DNA of 10,726 nucleotides from Rhodobacterales bacterium (GTDB taxonomy: Bacteria > Pseudomonadota > Alphaproteobacteria > Rhodobacterales > Rhodobacteraceae), in the NCBI GenBank assembly GCA_013298675.1, contig JAAFIJ010000064.1, forward strand, positions 1 through 10,726. The letters run 5' to 3'. Shown in pieces: positions 1 through 7,703 of this stretch. How positions within the stretch are numbered: position 1 is the stretch's first letter; the number at the start of each line of letters is the position of its first letter. The notes below the pieces were generated by a model. The model ran no database searches and was not told where the DNA came from. It saw only the letters and a list, made by a program, of their open reading frames with translations. The translations under genes were made by a program, and so were the position numbers.

Positions 1-17
1 AGGAAGGCATGTTTTAC

Positions 18-530
18 ATGTCGCGTATCGACTATGAAACCCAATGGGTCGAAAGCCGGGACATGTTCCCGACGGTGATCCAGACTTTGGATCCAAACCC
101 AAAAGATCCGGCGAACTTTACCAGCCTTTTGTCGACCGGGCGCGATGATTTTGAATTTTCCCTGTCCAAAGACAATGGCGAGCACAGCAATGTCAAAGGT
201 TATGACAAGATGCTTGGCATCAAGGTGACCATTGATGGTGTGGAGTTTGAGGAAACCGAATTCAGCTATCAAGAGACTGACGACGAGGGCAATATTCTGC
301 GCCAATCAAGGGGGCGTGAATACGTGCATCCAGAATGGCGCAACTTCTTTTCGGGTCGCTCGGAATGGTTTGATGGTACCGACTGGCTGCCTTTGGAAGG
401 AAGTCCGGTCAAATTCCTGTTTCCGGGTGACAAGGGATTTGGCGCGACCCAACCGATCTTTGATTGCAATGCCGTCACGTCAGAATTGCCGCAAAGCGAC
501 CTGATCCAGCCGGTCAGGGCCACACCATGA
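18..530 (+). CDS. Hypothetical acidic protein, first gene of the GFA-gltB chain (start uncertain)
   Basis: I do not recognise this protein. From ATG 18 it is 170 aa, rich in Asp/Glu and aromatic residues, with no signal peptide, membrane segment, Cys pair or nucleotide-binding motif that I can see. It looks like a soluble, beta-rich cytoplasmic protein. The start at 18 is chosen because AGGAAGG at 1-7 lies 10 nt upstream. Another in-frame ATG at 9 is too close to that site, and the frame stays open to the left edge, so a start outside the window cannot be excluded. The stop TGA (528-530) overlaps the ATG of the GFA gene by four bases, and that gene in turn overlaps gltB in the same way. The three are therefore probably co-transcribed and translationally coupled. 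Function unknown; the operon position suggests, but does not show, a link to glutamate synthase. Confidence 0.75.
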   Translation: MSRIDYETQWVESRDMFPTVIQTLDPNPKDPANFTSLLSTGRDDFEFSLSKDNGEHSNVKGYDKMLGIKVTIDGVEFEETEFSYQETDDEGNILRQSRGREYVHPEWRNFFSGRSEWFDGTDWLPLEGSPVKFLFPGDKGFGATQPIFDCNAVTSELPQSDLIQPVRATP

Positions 531-964
531 ACAGCGACTTGTTGGGTCATTGCCTGTGCAAGGCTGTCACTGTGCGGGTCAGCGGGCCGCACGATCCGCG
601 GCCCGGTGTGTGCCATTGCCGGATGTGTCAGCGGTGGTCGGGCGGCTTGTTTATGTGCTTTAACGCCGAAGCCGAAGCGGTAACTGTCACAGGGCCCGTG
701 GCGCGCTATGCCTCATCCGAATTTGCCGAACGCGCCTTTTGTGCCACCTGCGGCAGCCATCTGTGGATGCGCAACACCGACCAGGACGGCGACAGCTATG
801 AGTTGATGCCGGGACTGTTTGATGAGGCGCGCGATTGGCCGCTGCGGTCCGAGATTTACACAGACTGTGCCATGACCAGCGTGCAGTTGAACGGCGACCA
901 CCGGCGCGCGACGCGTGCCGAATACGAACAGAAAAACTTACATGTGCCGGGAGATGCGACATGA
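527..964 (+). CDS. GFA-family (glutathione-dependent formaldehyde-activating enzyme / CENP-V fold) protein
   Basis: A 145-aa protein of the GFA family, small zinc proteins named after the enzyme proposed to help form S-hydroxymethylglutathione from formaldehyde and glutathione. Most members have no proven substrate. The family cysteines are all present: Cys9 and Cys11 (G-x-C-x-C near the N-terminus), Cys29-x-Cys31-x2-Cys34 (the CxCxxC zinc/glutathione-site motif) and Cys72-x2-Cys75 (CATCG). By family knowledge Cys9/11/72/75 hold structural zinc and the 29/31/34 group is the catalytic site. ATG 527 is chosen because it overlaps the preceding stop as ATGA and begins just before the conserved Cys9; the frame is open further upstream, but that part would only read inside the previous gene. 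It ends in another ATGA overlap with gltB. The family call is firm; a role in formaldehyde detoxification is an inference. Confidence 0.92.
   Translation: MNSDLLGHCLCKAVTVRVSGPHDPRPGVCHCRMCQRWSGGLFMCFNAEAEAVTVTGPVARYASSEFAERAFCATCGSHLWMRNTDQDGDSYELMPGLFDEARDWPLRSEIYTDCAMTSVQLNGDHRRATRAEYEQKNLHVPGDAT
949..953 (+). promoter_or_regulatory. Ribosome binding site of gltB
   Basis: GGGAG lies 7 nt before ATG 961, inside the end of the GFA gene. Together with the ATGA overlap it fixes the gltB start at 961. The frame is open back to about 835, but that extension would lengthen the propeptide for no reason. Confidence 0.75.
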
Positions 965-3900
965 CCTATGATGATGCTTGGGTAGCGGCCGAAGAGGCCA
1001 AGCGCGCATGGTTGGACGCCAACGGTCTGTACAAAACCGAAGACGAACATTCGTCCTGTGGCGTTGGTCTGGTTGTGGCAATTTCGGGCAAACCTAGCCG
1101 TAAAGTTGTGGAAAACGGTATCGCGGCTTTGCGTGCTGTTTGGCACCGCGGTGCGGTCGACGCCGACGGGAAAACGGGCGACGGCGCGGGCATTCATGTG
1201 CAGATCCCGTCGCGCTTTTTCTATGATCAGGTGCGCCGCACCGGGCATGAGCCTGATACGAAAAAGCTGATTGCGGTGGGGCAGGTGTTTCTGCCGCGCA
1301 CCGATTTTGGCGCGCAAGAGCGTTGCCGTACAATCGTTGAAACCGAAGTCTTGCGGATGGGTCATTACATCTATGGCTGGCGTCATGTGCCCGTTGACAC
1401 ATCCGTTTTGGGTGACAAGGCCAACGCAACACGACCAGAGATCGAACAGATTCTGATCCGCAACGAAAAGGCGATTGATCAGGAACAGTTTGAACGTGAG
1501 TTGTACATCATCCGCCGTCGCATCGAAAAAGCGGCGGTCGCGGCAGCGATTCAGGGCATGTATGTCTGTTCGCTGTCTTGCCGGTCGATCATCTACAAAG
1601 GCATGATGCTGGCCGAACAGGTCGCGACCTTTTACCCCGATTTGATGGACGACCGGTTCGAATCTGCCTTCGCGATCTATCACCAGCGCTATTCGACCAA
1701 CACTTTCCCCCAATGGTGGTTGGCCCAGCCGTTCCGCATGTTGGCCCATAACGGCGAAATCAACACGCTGAAGGGCAACGTCAACTGGATGAAATCGCAC
1801 GAGATCCGCATGGCCTCGGCCAACTTTGGCGACGCTGCCGAAGATATCAAACCGATCATCCCGGCGGGCACGTCGGATTCGGGCGCGTTGGACGCGGTGT
1901 TTGAGGCGCTTGTGCGGTCGGGCCGCAACGCGCCACTGGCCAAAACCATGTTGGTGCCAGAGGCGTGGAGCAAAGCCACCACCGATATGAAGCCAGCTTG
2001 GGCTGACATGTACGCCTTTTGCAACTCTGTGATCGAACCTTGGGACGGCCCGGCGGCACTGGCCATGACCGATGGTCAATGGGTGTGTGGCGGGCTTGAC
2101 CGCAACGGTTTGCGCCCGATGCGCTATGTGGTGACCGGTGATGGGTTGCTGATCGCGGGTTCCGAGGCGGGCATGGTGCCTGTTGACGAATCCACTGTCC
2201 GTGAAAAAGGCGCGCTTGGGCCCGGCCAGATGATCGCGGTCGATATGGCCGAAGGGCGTCTGTACCACGATGTGGAGCTAAAGGATAAACTGGCCGCAGC
2301 GCAGCCATATGGTGAGTGGGTGGAGCGGATCGTTGATCTTAGCACGCTGCTTAAAGACGTGCCGGAAACCCCGATGTTTGTCGGGGCTGACTTGCGCAAA
2401 CGCCAGATTGCTGCGGGCTTTACTGTTGAAGAACTGGAGCAGGTTCTGGCCCCCATGGCCGAAGACGGCAAAGAAATGATCGCCTCGATGGGCGATGACA
2501 CCCCTGCCGCCGTTCTGTCATCGGTCTACCGCCCGTTGTCGCATTTCTTCCGCCAGAACTTTAGCCAAGTTACCAACCCGCCCATCGACTCGCTTCGCGA
2601 AGGCCGGGTGATGTCTCTGAAAACCCGTTTTGGCAACTTGCGCAACGTGCTGGACGAAAACTCCAGCCAGTCAGAGATTCTGGTGCTGGAAAGCCCTTTC
2701 CTGGCCAACGCTGAATTTGATGTGTTGGTGAACCGTTTTGGCGATCAGGTGGCGTTTATCGATTGCACTTTCCCTGCGAATGCCGGGCAGGATGGTCTGC
2801 GCCAAGGGCTGGAGCGTATTCGCGCGGAGGCCGAAGATGCAGTGCGTTCGGGCGCGGGTCAGTTGGTTCTGTCTGATCATGACCAATCGGAATTGCGCGT
2901 GGGCATGCCCATGATCCTTGCCACCTCTGCCGTGCATTCATGGCTGACGGCCAAAGGGTTGCGGACGTTTTGTTCGGTCAACGTGCGGTCTGCCGAATGT
3001 ATCGACCCGCACTACTTTGCGGTGCTGATCGGTTGTGGTGCGACCACCGTTAACGCCTATCTGGCGCAGGATTCGATCGCTGACCGGATGAACCGCGGGT
3101 TGGTCGAAGGCACCTTGGTTGAGGCGATGCGCCGTTACGGCAATGCTGTTGATGCGGGTCTTTTGAAAATCATGTCCAAGATGGGCATCTCGGTCATCTC
3201 ATCCTACCGCGGTGGTCTGAACTTTGAAGCCGTGGGCCTTTCGCGCGCCATGGTCGCAGAATACTTCCCCGGGATGCAAAGCCGCATTTCCGGCATAGGT
3301 CTGCAAGGGTTGCAGATGAAGGTCGAAGAAGTCCACGCCAAAGGCTGGCTGGGCGGCGCAGACGTTCTGCCCATCGGCGGTTTCTATAAGGCGCGTCGCA
3401 CGGGTGAAAAGCACGCTTGGGAAGCGCAGACCATGCATATGTTGCAATCGGCCTGTGACCGCGCCAGCTTTGACATCTGGAAACAGTATTCGGCTGCGAT
3501 GCGTTCCAACCCACCGATCCACATTCGCGATTTGCTGGACATCAAGGCGATTGGCAAAGCCATTCCGATCGAAGAGGTCGAAAGCATCACCTCGATCCGC
3601 AAACGCTTTGTGACACCGGGCATGTCGCTGGGGGCTTTGGGGCCAGAGGCGCATAAAACATTGAACGTGGCGATGAACCGTATTGGCGCGAAATCCGACT
3701 CGGGTGAGGGCGGCGAGGACCCGGCACATTTCCACCCTGAGGCCAATGGCGACAATCCGTCGGCCAAGATCAAACAGGTGGCATCGGGGCGCTTTGGCGT
3801 AACTGCTGAATACCTGAACGCTTGTGAGGAATTGGAAATCAAGGTCGCCCAAGGCGCGAAACCCGGCGAAGGCGGTCAGCTGCCTGGCATGAAAGTGACG

Positions 3901-5496
3901 GCCCTGATCGCGCGTTTGCGCCATTCGACCCAAGGCGTGACATTGATTTCACCGCCACCGCACCACGACATCTATTCCATCGAAGATTTGGCGCAGCTGA
4001 TCTATGACCTCAAACAGATCAACCCGCGCGCCAAGGTGACGGTGAAACTGGTATCTGCCAGTGGCGTCGGCACGATTGCGGCCGGTGTGGCCAAGGCCAA
4101 GGCCGATATCATCCTGATCTCGGGCCACAATGGCGGCACGGGCGCGTCGCCGGGCACCTCGATCAAATATGCGGGCCTGCCATGGGAAATGGGCCTGACC
4201 GAGGCGCATCAGGTGCTGGCGATGAACAACCTGCGCGAACGGGTGACCTTGCGCACCGACGGTGGTTTGCGCACGGGCCGCGATGTGGTCATGGCCGCAA
4301 TGATGGGGGCCGAGGAATACGGCATCGGCACCGCCGCCTTGATCGCGATGGGCTGCATCATGGTGCGTCAGTGCCAATCCAACACCTGCCCGGTGGGCGT
4401 GTGTACCCAGAATGAGGCGTTGCGTGCCAAGTTCACCGGGACGGCCGATAAGGTGGTTAACCTGATCACCTTCTATGCCCAAGAAGTGCGCGAGATTCTT
4501 GCCAGCATCGGTGCACGCTCGATGGATGAAATCATCGGGCGTGCGGATTTGTTGTCGCAGGTTTCGCGTGGCTCGGCGCATCTGGATGACCTCGACCTTA
4601 ACCCGCTGTTGATCACCGTCGATGGCGCGTCGAAAATCACCTATGATCGGTCCAAACCGCGCACCGCTGTGCCTGACACATTGGACGCCGAAATCATCCG
4701 TGATGGGGCGCGCTTCTTTGAAGACGGCGAAAAGATGCAGCTGTCTTATGCGGTGCGCAACACCCACCGCACCATCGGCACCCGCGCGTCGTCGCATATC
4801 GTGCGCAAGTTCGGCATGCGCAATACGCTTCAGCCTGATCACCTCACCGTCAAACTGTCGGGGTCTTGTGGTCAGTCGTTGGGTGCCTTTGCGGTGCGGG
4901 GGATCAAGCTAGAGGTGATGGGCGACGCCAATGACTATGTCGGCAAGGGGCTGTCGGGGGGCACGATCGTTGTGCGCCCGCCGATGTCTTCACCGCTTAA
5001 GGCAGAGGAGAATACCATCATCGGCAACACCGTGCTTTACGGGGCGACTGATGGATATTTGTTTGCATCGGGCCGCGCGGGCGAACGTTTTGCCGTGCGC
5101 AACTCTGGTGCGTCAGTGGTGGTTGAAGGGTGCGGTTCCAACGGTTGTGAATACATGACTGGCGGTGTTGCCGTGGTCTTGGGTCGGATCGGGGCCAACT
5201 TTGGCGCCGGGATGACCGGGGGCATGGCCTATGTTTATGATCCTGCGGGCGTTGCCGAAGATTTCATAAACCTTGAAACCCTTGTCACCTGTGCGGTCAG
5301 CCATCCCCATTGGGAGACACAATTGCGCACCCTGATCGAACGCCACGCCGAGGAAACCAACAGCCTGCACGCACGGGCGATTTTGGCGGACTGGCAGGCA
5401 GAGCTGCCCAACTTCTTGCAAATCTGCCCCAAAGAGATGCTGATCCATCTTGCGTATCCTTTGTCCAATGAGCTGCAAAAGGTTCCGGCAGAATAA
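961..5496 (+). CDS. gltB: Glutamate synthase (NADPH-type) large alpha subunit
   Basis: The large subunit of GOGAT (1511 aa) makes glutamate from glutamine and 2-oxoglutarate in the cytoplasm; the electrons come through the small subunit GltD. The class II glutamine amidotransferase domain starts at Cys33 (CGVG), expected to become the N-terminal nucleophile after removal of a 32-residue propeptide. HNGE at 263-266 supplies its oxyanion-hole Asn-Gly. A central linking domain follows (about 480-790), then the FMN/2-oxoglutarate synthase barrel (about 830-1210) with SGEGGEDP, the PGEGGQLPG loop and SGHNGGTGASP (from 1054). The 3Fe-4S cluster ligands are Cys1132, Cys1138 and Cys1143 (C-x5-C-x4-C). 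The C-terminal glycine-rich GXGXG beta-helix covers about 1290-1450. Length and all key motifs are normal. Start by ATGA overlap with the GFA gene plus GGGAG 7 nt upstream. No gltD follows: a terminator comes 15 nt after the stop. Confidence 0.98.
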   Translation: MTYDDAWVAAEEAKRAWLDANGLYKTEDEHSSCGVGLVVAISGKPSRKVVENGIAALRAVWHRGAVDADGKTGDGAGIHVQIPSRFFYDQVRRTGHEPDTKKLIAVGQVFLPRTDFGAQERCRTIVETEVLRMGHYIYGWRHVPVDTSVLGDKANATRPEIEQILIRNEKAIDQEQFERELYIIRRRIEKAAVAAAIQGMYVCSLSCRSIIYKGMMLAEQVATFYPDLMDDRFESAFAIYHQRYSTNTFPQWWLAQPFRMLAHNGEINTLKGNVNWMKSHEIRMASANFGDAAEDIKPIIPAGTSDSGALDAVFEALVRSGRNAPLAKTMLVPEAWSKATTDMKPAWADMYAFCNSVIEPWDGPAALAMTDGQWVCGGLDRNGLRPMRYVVTGDGLLIAGSEAGMVPVDESTVREKGALGPGQMIAVDMAEGRLYHDVELKDKLAAAQPYGEWVERIVDLSTLLKDVPETPMFVGADLRKRQIAAGFTVEELEQVLAPMAEDGKEMIASMGDDTPAAVLSSVYRPLSHFFRQNFSQVTNPPIDSLREGRVMSLKTRFGNLRNVLDENSSQSEILVLESPFLANAEFDVLVNRFGDQVAFIDCTFPANAGQDGLRQGLERIRAEAEDAVRSGAGQLVLSDHDQSELRVGMPMILATSAVHSWLTAKGLRTFCSVNVRSAECIDPHYFAVLIGCGATTVNAYLAQDSIADRMNRGLVEGTLVEAMRRYGNAVDAGLLKIMSKMGISVISSYRGGLNFEAVGLSRAMVAEYFPGMQSRISGIGLQGLQMKVEEVHAKGWLGGADVLPIGGFYKARRTGEKHAWEAQTMHMLQSACDRASFDIWKQYSAAMRSNPPIHIRDLLDIKAIGKAIPIEEVESITSIRKRFVTPGMSLGALGPEAHKTLNVAMNRIGAKSDSGEGGEDPAHFHPEANGDNPSAKIKQVASGRFGVTAEYLNACEELEIKVAQGAKPGEGGQLPGMKVTALIARLRHSTQGVTLISPPPHHDIYSIEDLAQLIYDLKQINPRAKVTVKLVSASGVGTIAAGVAKAKADIILISGHNGGTGASPGTSIKYAGLPWEMGLTEAHQVLAMNNLRERVTLRTDGGLRTGRDVVMAAMMGAEEYGIGTAALIAMGCIMVRQCQSNTCPVGVCTQNEALRAKFTGTADKVVNLITFYAQEVREILASIGARSMDEIIGRADLLSQVSRGSAHLDDLDLNPLLITVDGASKITYDRSKPRTAVPDTLDAEIIRDGARFFEDGEKMQLSYAVRNTHRTIGTRASSHIVRKFGMRNTLQPDHLTVKLSGSCGQSLGAFAVRGIKLEVMGDANDYVGKGLSGGTIVVRPPMSSPLKAEENTIIGNTVLYGATDGYLFASGRAGERFAVRNSGASVVVEGCGSNGCEYMTGGVAVVLGRIGANFGAGMTGGMAYVYDPAGVAEDFINLETLVTCAVSHPHWETQLRTLIERHAEETNSLHARAILADWQAELPNFLQICPKEMLIHLAYPLSNELQKVPAE

Positions 5497-5510
5497 ACGA
5501 CCGCCAAAGG

Positions 5511-5537
5511 AAAAGGCCCCCGAAGGGGGGCCTTTTT
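5511..5537. terminator. Strong bidirectional intrinsic terminator between gltB and the GcvT-like gene
   Basis: Perfect hairpin: arm 5511-5521 (AAAAGGCCCCC) pairs with 5526-5536, with the GAAG tetraloop at 5522-5525. The right arm ends in a run of five T (5533-5537); the left arm begins with four A. It can therefore stop transcripts both from gltB (+, 15 nt after its stop) and from the convergent GcvT-like gene (-, 17 nt after its stop). Confidence 0.93.
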
Positions 5538-5553
5538 GCTGTGTGCACTTTGC

Positions 5554-6669
5554 CTAGGACCGAAGACGCGTGCCTAGCGGGTCAAAGAATGCCGTGCGGG
5601 TGATGCGGGCCGCGACCTGAACCCCGCTAATGTCGACGCTTACCTCTGCGCCTTCGACGGCAGTTTCGCGCGCGATATGTGCTGTGGCCAAAACCGACCC
5701 TACCGAATAGCCGTGATCACTATAGGTGACATGGCCGATCTTGCGACCTGCTTGATACACCCCTGCATTATCTGGGGCGGGCTGATCGCCCGCCAGCCAC
5801 AGCCCGACCCAAGTCGTGGCCACCCCGGTATCGCGCAGTCGCGACAGGGCCTCACGCCCGATGAAATCGCCCTTATCCCAGCGGATGAAGGCGTCTGTCC
5901 CGACATGAAAGGGGGTAACCCCCTCGTCCATGTCGATCCCGTGCGCTGGATACAGCTTTTCCAGCCCCAAAGTGAACATTGCGCGCACGCCGTAGGGGCG
6001 CAAACCAAACACAGTGCCTGCTGCCATCAACGCGTTCCAAACGCCCGCGCTTTCATCCGCAGGCACGAAAAGCTCAAACCCCAACTCTCCGGTCACGCCA
6101 GTGCGCGCCACCATCACGCGGGTTTGGCCAAACATCGCCCAAGTAAAGTGCCACCGCTTTAGGGCGCCCAAGTCAATCTCGGTCAGACAGGCCGACAACA
6201 AGTCGCGCGCGCGCGGGCCTTGCACAGTTGGAAAGGCTATGGCCGCTGTCAGATCGGTCACATAAGCCCGCCGCCCCGCAGCATGATGCATCGCCCAGTC
6301 GCGAATTTTGCTGCGGTTGCGCGACCCAGAGACGATCATGAAATGCGCGTCAGCCAGTCGAAACACCGTCAAGTCGTCCATGATCCCGCCATCTGCCGCG
6401 CAGACGCTGGCATAGCGCGCCTGACCCGGAGCCATGGCGGCCGCATGGTTCACGATCAAATGATCCACCAACAGGGCCGCGTCGGGCCCCTTGATATCAA
6501 TCTTGCCCATGGTCGACAGGTCTTGCACGCCGACTTGCGCGCGGGTGTTCATATGTTCGCCCGCCACATCGCCGTAACTTTGAGCCGACAAAAACCCACC
6601 CCCCACTGGGCCCATATGTGCGCCCATGGCCGAGGCGAGGGCGTAAAACGGCGTGCGGCGTAGGGTCAT
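5554..6669 (-). CDS. Stand-alone GcvT/aminomethyltransferase-family protein (probably folate-dependent)
   Basis: A 371-aa protein of the T-protein superfamily (GcvT, DmdA, and the C-terminal half of dimethylglycine and sarcosine dehydrogenases). These move a one-carbon group from an amine or sulfonium donor to tetrahydrofolate. Visible landmarks are GGIMDDL (94-100) with the conserved Asp pair, VQGPRA (149-154), RTGVTGELGFE (189-199; the family usually has RTGYTGE, so Tyr is Val here), GLEKLYPAHG (235-244) and WDKGDFIGREAL (264-275). This covers both the folate-binding domain and the C-terminal GcvT_C barrel. No FAD-binding oxidase domain is fused, and no gcvH or gcvP is adjacent, so it is unlikely to be the main glycine cleavage T-protein. 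ATG 6669 is preferred over the longer open frame (to 7068) because GGAG lies 6 nt upstream and the family homology begins there. Substrate unknown: dimethylglycine- or sarcosine-like donors fit better than DMSP, because the Asp pair is kept. Confidence 0.9.
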   Translation of the reverse strand: MTLRRTPFYALASAMGAHMGPVGGGFLSAQSYGDVAGEHMNTRAQVGVQDLSTMGKIDIKGPDAALLVDHLIVNHAAAMAPGQARYASVCAADGGIMDDLTVFRLADAHFMIVSGSRNRSKIRDWAMHHAAGRRAYVTDLTAAIAFPTVQGPRARDLLSACLTEIDLGALKRWHFTWAMFGQTRVMVARTGVTGELGFELFVPADESAGVWNALMAAGTVFGLRPYGVRAMFTLGLEKLYPAHGIDMDEGVTPFHVGTDAFIRWDKGDFIGREALSRLRDTGVATTWVGLWLAGDQPAPDNAGVYQAGRKIGHVTYSDHGYSVGSVLATAHIARETAVEGAEVSVDISGVQVAARITRTAFFDPLGTRLRS

Positions 6670-6675
6670 AGTGAT

Positions 6676-6680
6676 CTCCG
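6676..6680 (-). promoter_or_regulatory. Ribosome binding site deciding the start of the GcvT-like gene
   Basis: On the minus strand CGGAG stands 6 nt before ATG 6669. The open frame runs another 133 codons upstream, so this site is the main reason for the shorter start. Confidence 0.7.
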
Positions 6681-6751
6681 GGAAAATCCAAGTCTGCAAC
6701 GGTGCGGTTAACCCCAACTCTATGGTTCCGATCCCGGCCTGCTGCCCCCGG

Positions 6752-6770
6752 CGCGACATTCCTTGTCGCG
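6752..6770. promoter_or_regulatory. Perfect inverted repeat, candidate operator in the divergent promoter region
   Basis: CGCGACA (6752-6758) and TGTCGCG (6764-6770) form a perfect 7-bp inverted repeat with a 5-bp spacer, giving 12-bp centre-to-centre spacing that suits a dimeric regulator. It sits 83 bp upstream of the GcvT-like start and 112 bp upstream of mtgA, in the 213-bp gap (6670-6882) between the two divergent genes. No T-run follows, so it is not a terminator. I saw no glycine riboswitch motif in this leader and no clear -35/-10 pair. Which regulator binds, and which gene it serves, is unknown. Confidence 0.45.
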
Positions 6771-6882
6771 AATACGTGACCGCAAGCGCCCTGCGTAAAC
6801 ACAGGCTGTCTTGCCCGCACAAACCCGCGCGCCGCGACTCCGCTGCTTGACCAAGGCTTGGATTGGGGCCTAAACAACCCCT

Positions 6883-7635
6883 ATGGTCGCGACCCCGAAA
6901 CCCAGATCCCGCAAGAGCGCAACGCCAGCTGCCGAGCCATTGGCCCGTCAGCCGCTGTGGCGGCGCGTGCGTTATTGGATCGGGCGGGCTTTGCTTGGGT
7001 TGGCCGCGTTTTACGGTGCCTTGATCATCTTGTTCGCCTTTGTGCCCCCGCCGATCAATCTTTACCAAATCGGCGAAAGCTGGCGCTTGGGTGGAATCAC
7101 CAAGGATTGGGTCGCGTTTGAAGACATCTCTCCGGTGATGGCACGATCCGTGGTGGCGGCTGAAGACGCAAACTTCTGCCTACATTGGGGGTTTGACGTG
7201 GCCGCGATCCGTGAGGCGTTGGCCGAAGGATCGGCCCGTGGAGCCTCTACCTTGACGCAACAAGTCGCCAAAAATACCTTTCTGTGGCATGGGAGCGGCA
7301 GGCCATGGATCCGCAAAGCGCTTGAGGCCCCGCTGACGCAAGCTGTCGAAATCGTTTGGACCAAGCGCCGCATCCTTGAGGTTTATCTGAACGTCGCCGA
7401 GTTTGACGAAGGCGTGTTTGGCGTACAAGCAGCGGCGCAGCATTACTTTGACGTTGATGCGTCTGACCTAAGCGATGTTCAGGCCGCGCGCCTCGCGGCT
7501 GTTTTGCCCGATCCCAAAGGGCGATCTGCCTCTGCTCCGTCTGATTATGTACGCAAGCGGACGCGTGCGATCATCGCAGGCGCCGAGACGATTGATGTCG
7601 ACGGGCGGGCCAGCTGCTTTCAACCTGCCAAGTAA
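6883..7635 (+). CDS. mtgA: Monofunctional biosynthetic peptidoglycan transglycosylase
   Basis: A 250-aa GT51 glycosyltransferase that polymerises lipid II into glycan strands on the periplasmic face of the inner membrane. It lacks the transpeptidase domain of class A penicillin-binding proteins. A basic N-terminus (1-30) is followed by one membrane anchor (about 33-55, ending before PPP). The GT51 motifs are complete: EDANFCLHWG with catalytic Glu94 (93-103 region), GASTLTQQVAKN (120-131), and the RKALEAPL to KRRILEVYLN block (144-170) with the second acidic residue Glu166. GVQAAAQHYF (180-189) and ARLAAVLPDP (202-211) follow. Length is normal for MtgA. The start ATG 6883 gives the expected short cytoplasmic tail; the ribosome binding site is weak (GGGG about 15 nt upstream). 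Transcribed away from the GcvT-like gene. A hairpin covers its stop codon. Confidence 0.96.
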   Translation: MVATPKPRSRKSATPAAEPLARQPLWRRVRYWIGRALLGLAAFYGALIILFAFVPPPINLYQIGESWRLGGITKDWVAFEDISPVMARSVVAAEDANFCLHWGFDVAAIREALAEGSARGASTLTQQVAKNTFLWHGSGRPWIRKALEAPLTQAVEIVWTKRRILEVYLNVAEFDEGVFGVQAAAQHYFDVDASDLSDVQAARLAAVLPDPKGRSASAPSDYVRKRTRAIIAGAETIDVDGRASCFQPAK

Positions 7636-7650
7636 GTGAAGCAGGTTGAA
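7619..7650 (+). other. Perfect 10-bp inverted repeat across the mtgA stop codon
   Basis: TTCAACCTGC (7619-7628) pairs with GCAGGTTGAA (7641-7650) around a 12-nt loop that contains the mtgA stop (7633-7635). No T-run follows (next bases are CTTGG), so a classical intrinsic terminator is doubtful. It may protect the mRNA 3' end or reduce read-through into the GST gene. Confidence 0.45.
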
Positions 7651-7703
7651 CTTGGTGCGATTGCAGGGCATTGAAGCACATCGAACGCAATGAGTTGATA
7701 AAG

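Noticed and set aside
835..960. N-terminal extension of gltB
   Set aside because: The extra 42 residues overlap the GFA gene in another frame. ATG 961 has a good ribosome binding site and gives a propeptide of usual size (32 residues).
856..2268. 470-codon open frame on the minus strand opposite the start of gltB
   Set aside because: It lies wholly antisense to a confident gltB, has no family resemblance, and long antisense frames are common opposite high-G+C genes.
3949..4842. 297-codon open frame on the minus strand inside gltB
   Set aside because: Antisense shadow of the FMN-barrel and iron-sulfur region of gltB; its protein is His/Arg-rich and matches nothing known to me.
5677..6265. 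Overlapping plus-strand frames opposite the GcvT-like gene
   Set aside because: Shadow frames of a confidently recognised minus-strand gene; no motif or ribosome binding site supports them.
6670..6882. Glycine riboswitch in the leader of the GcvT-like gene
   Set aside because: I looked because gcvT leaders often carry one; no conserved glycine-aptamer core could be seen on the minus strand.
6670..7068. N-terminal extension of the GcvT-like protein on the minus strand
   Set aside because: It would run through the divergent promoter region and into mtgA, adds no recognisable domain, and ATG 6669 has a well-placed GGAG.
7671..7703. TTG start and promoter-like TTGAAG...TGATAA in front of the GST gene
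   Set aside because: The spacing is 19 nt and transcription would begin beyond ATG 7704, so it cannot serve that start; the TTG adds 11 non-homologous residues.
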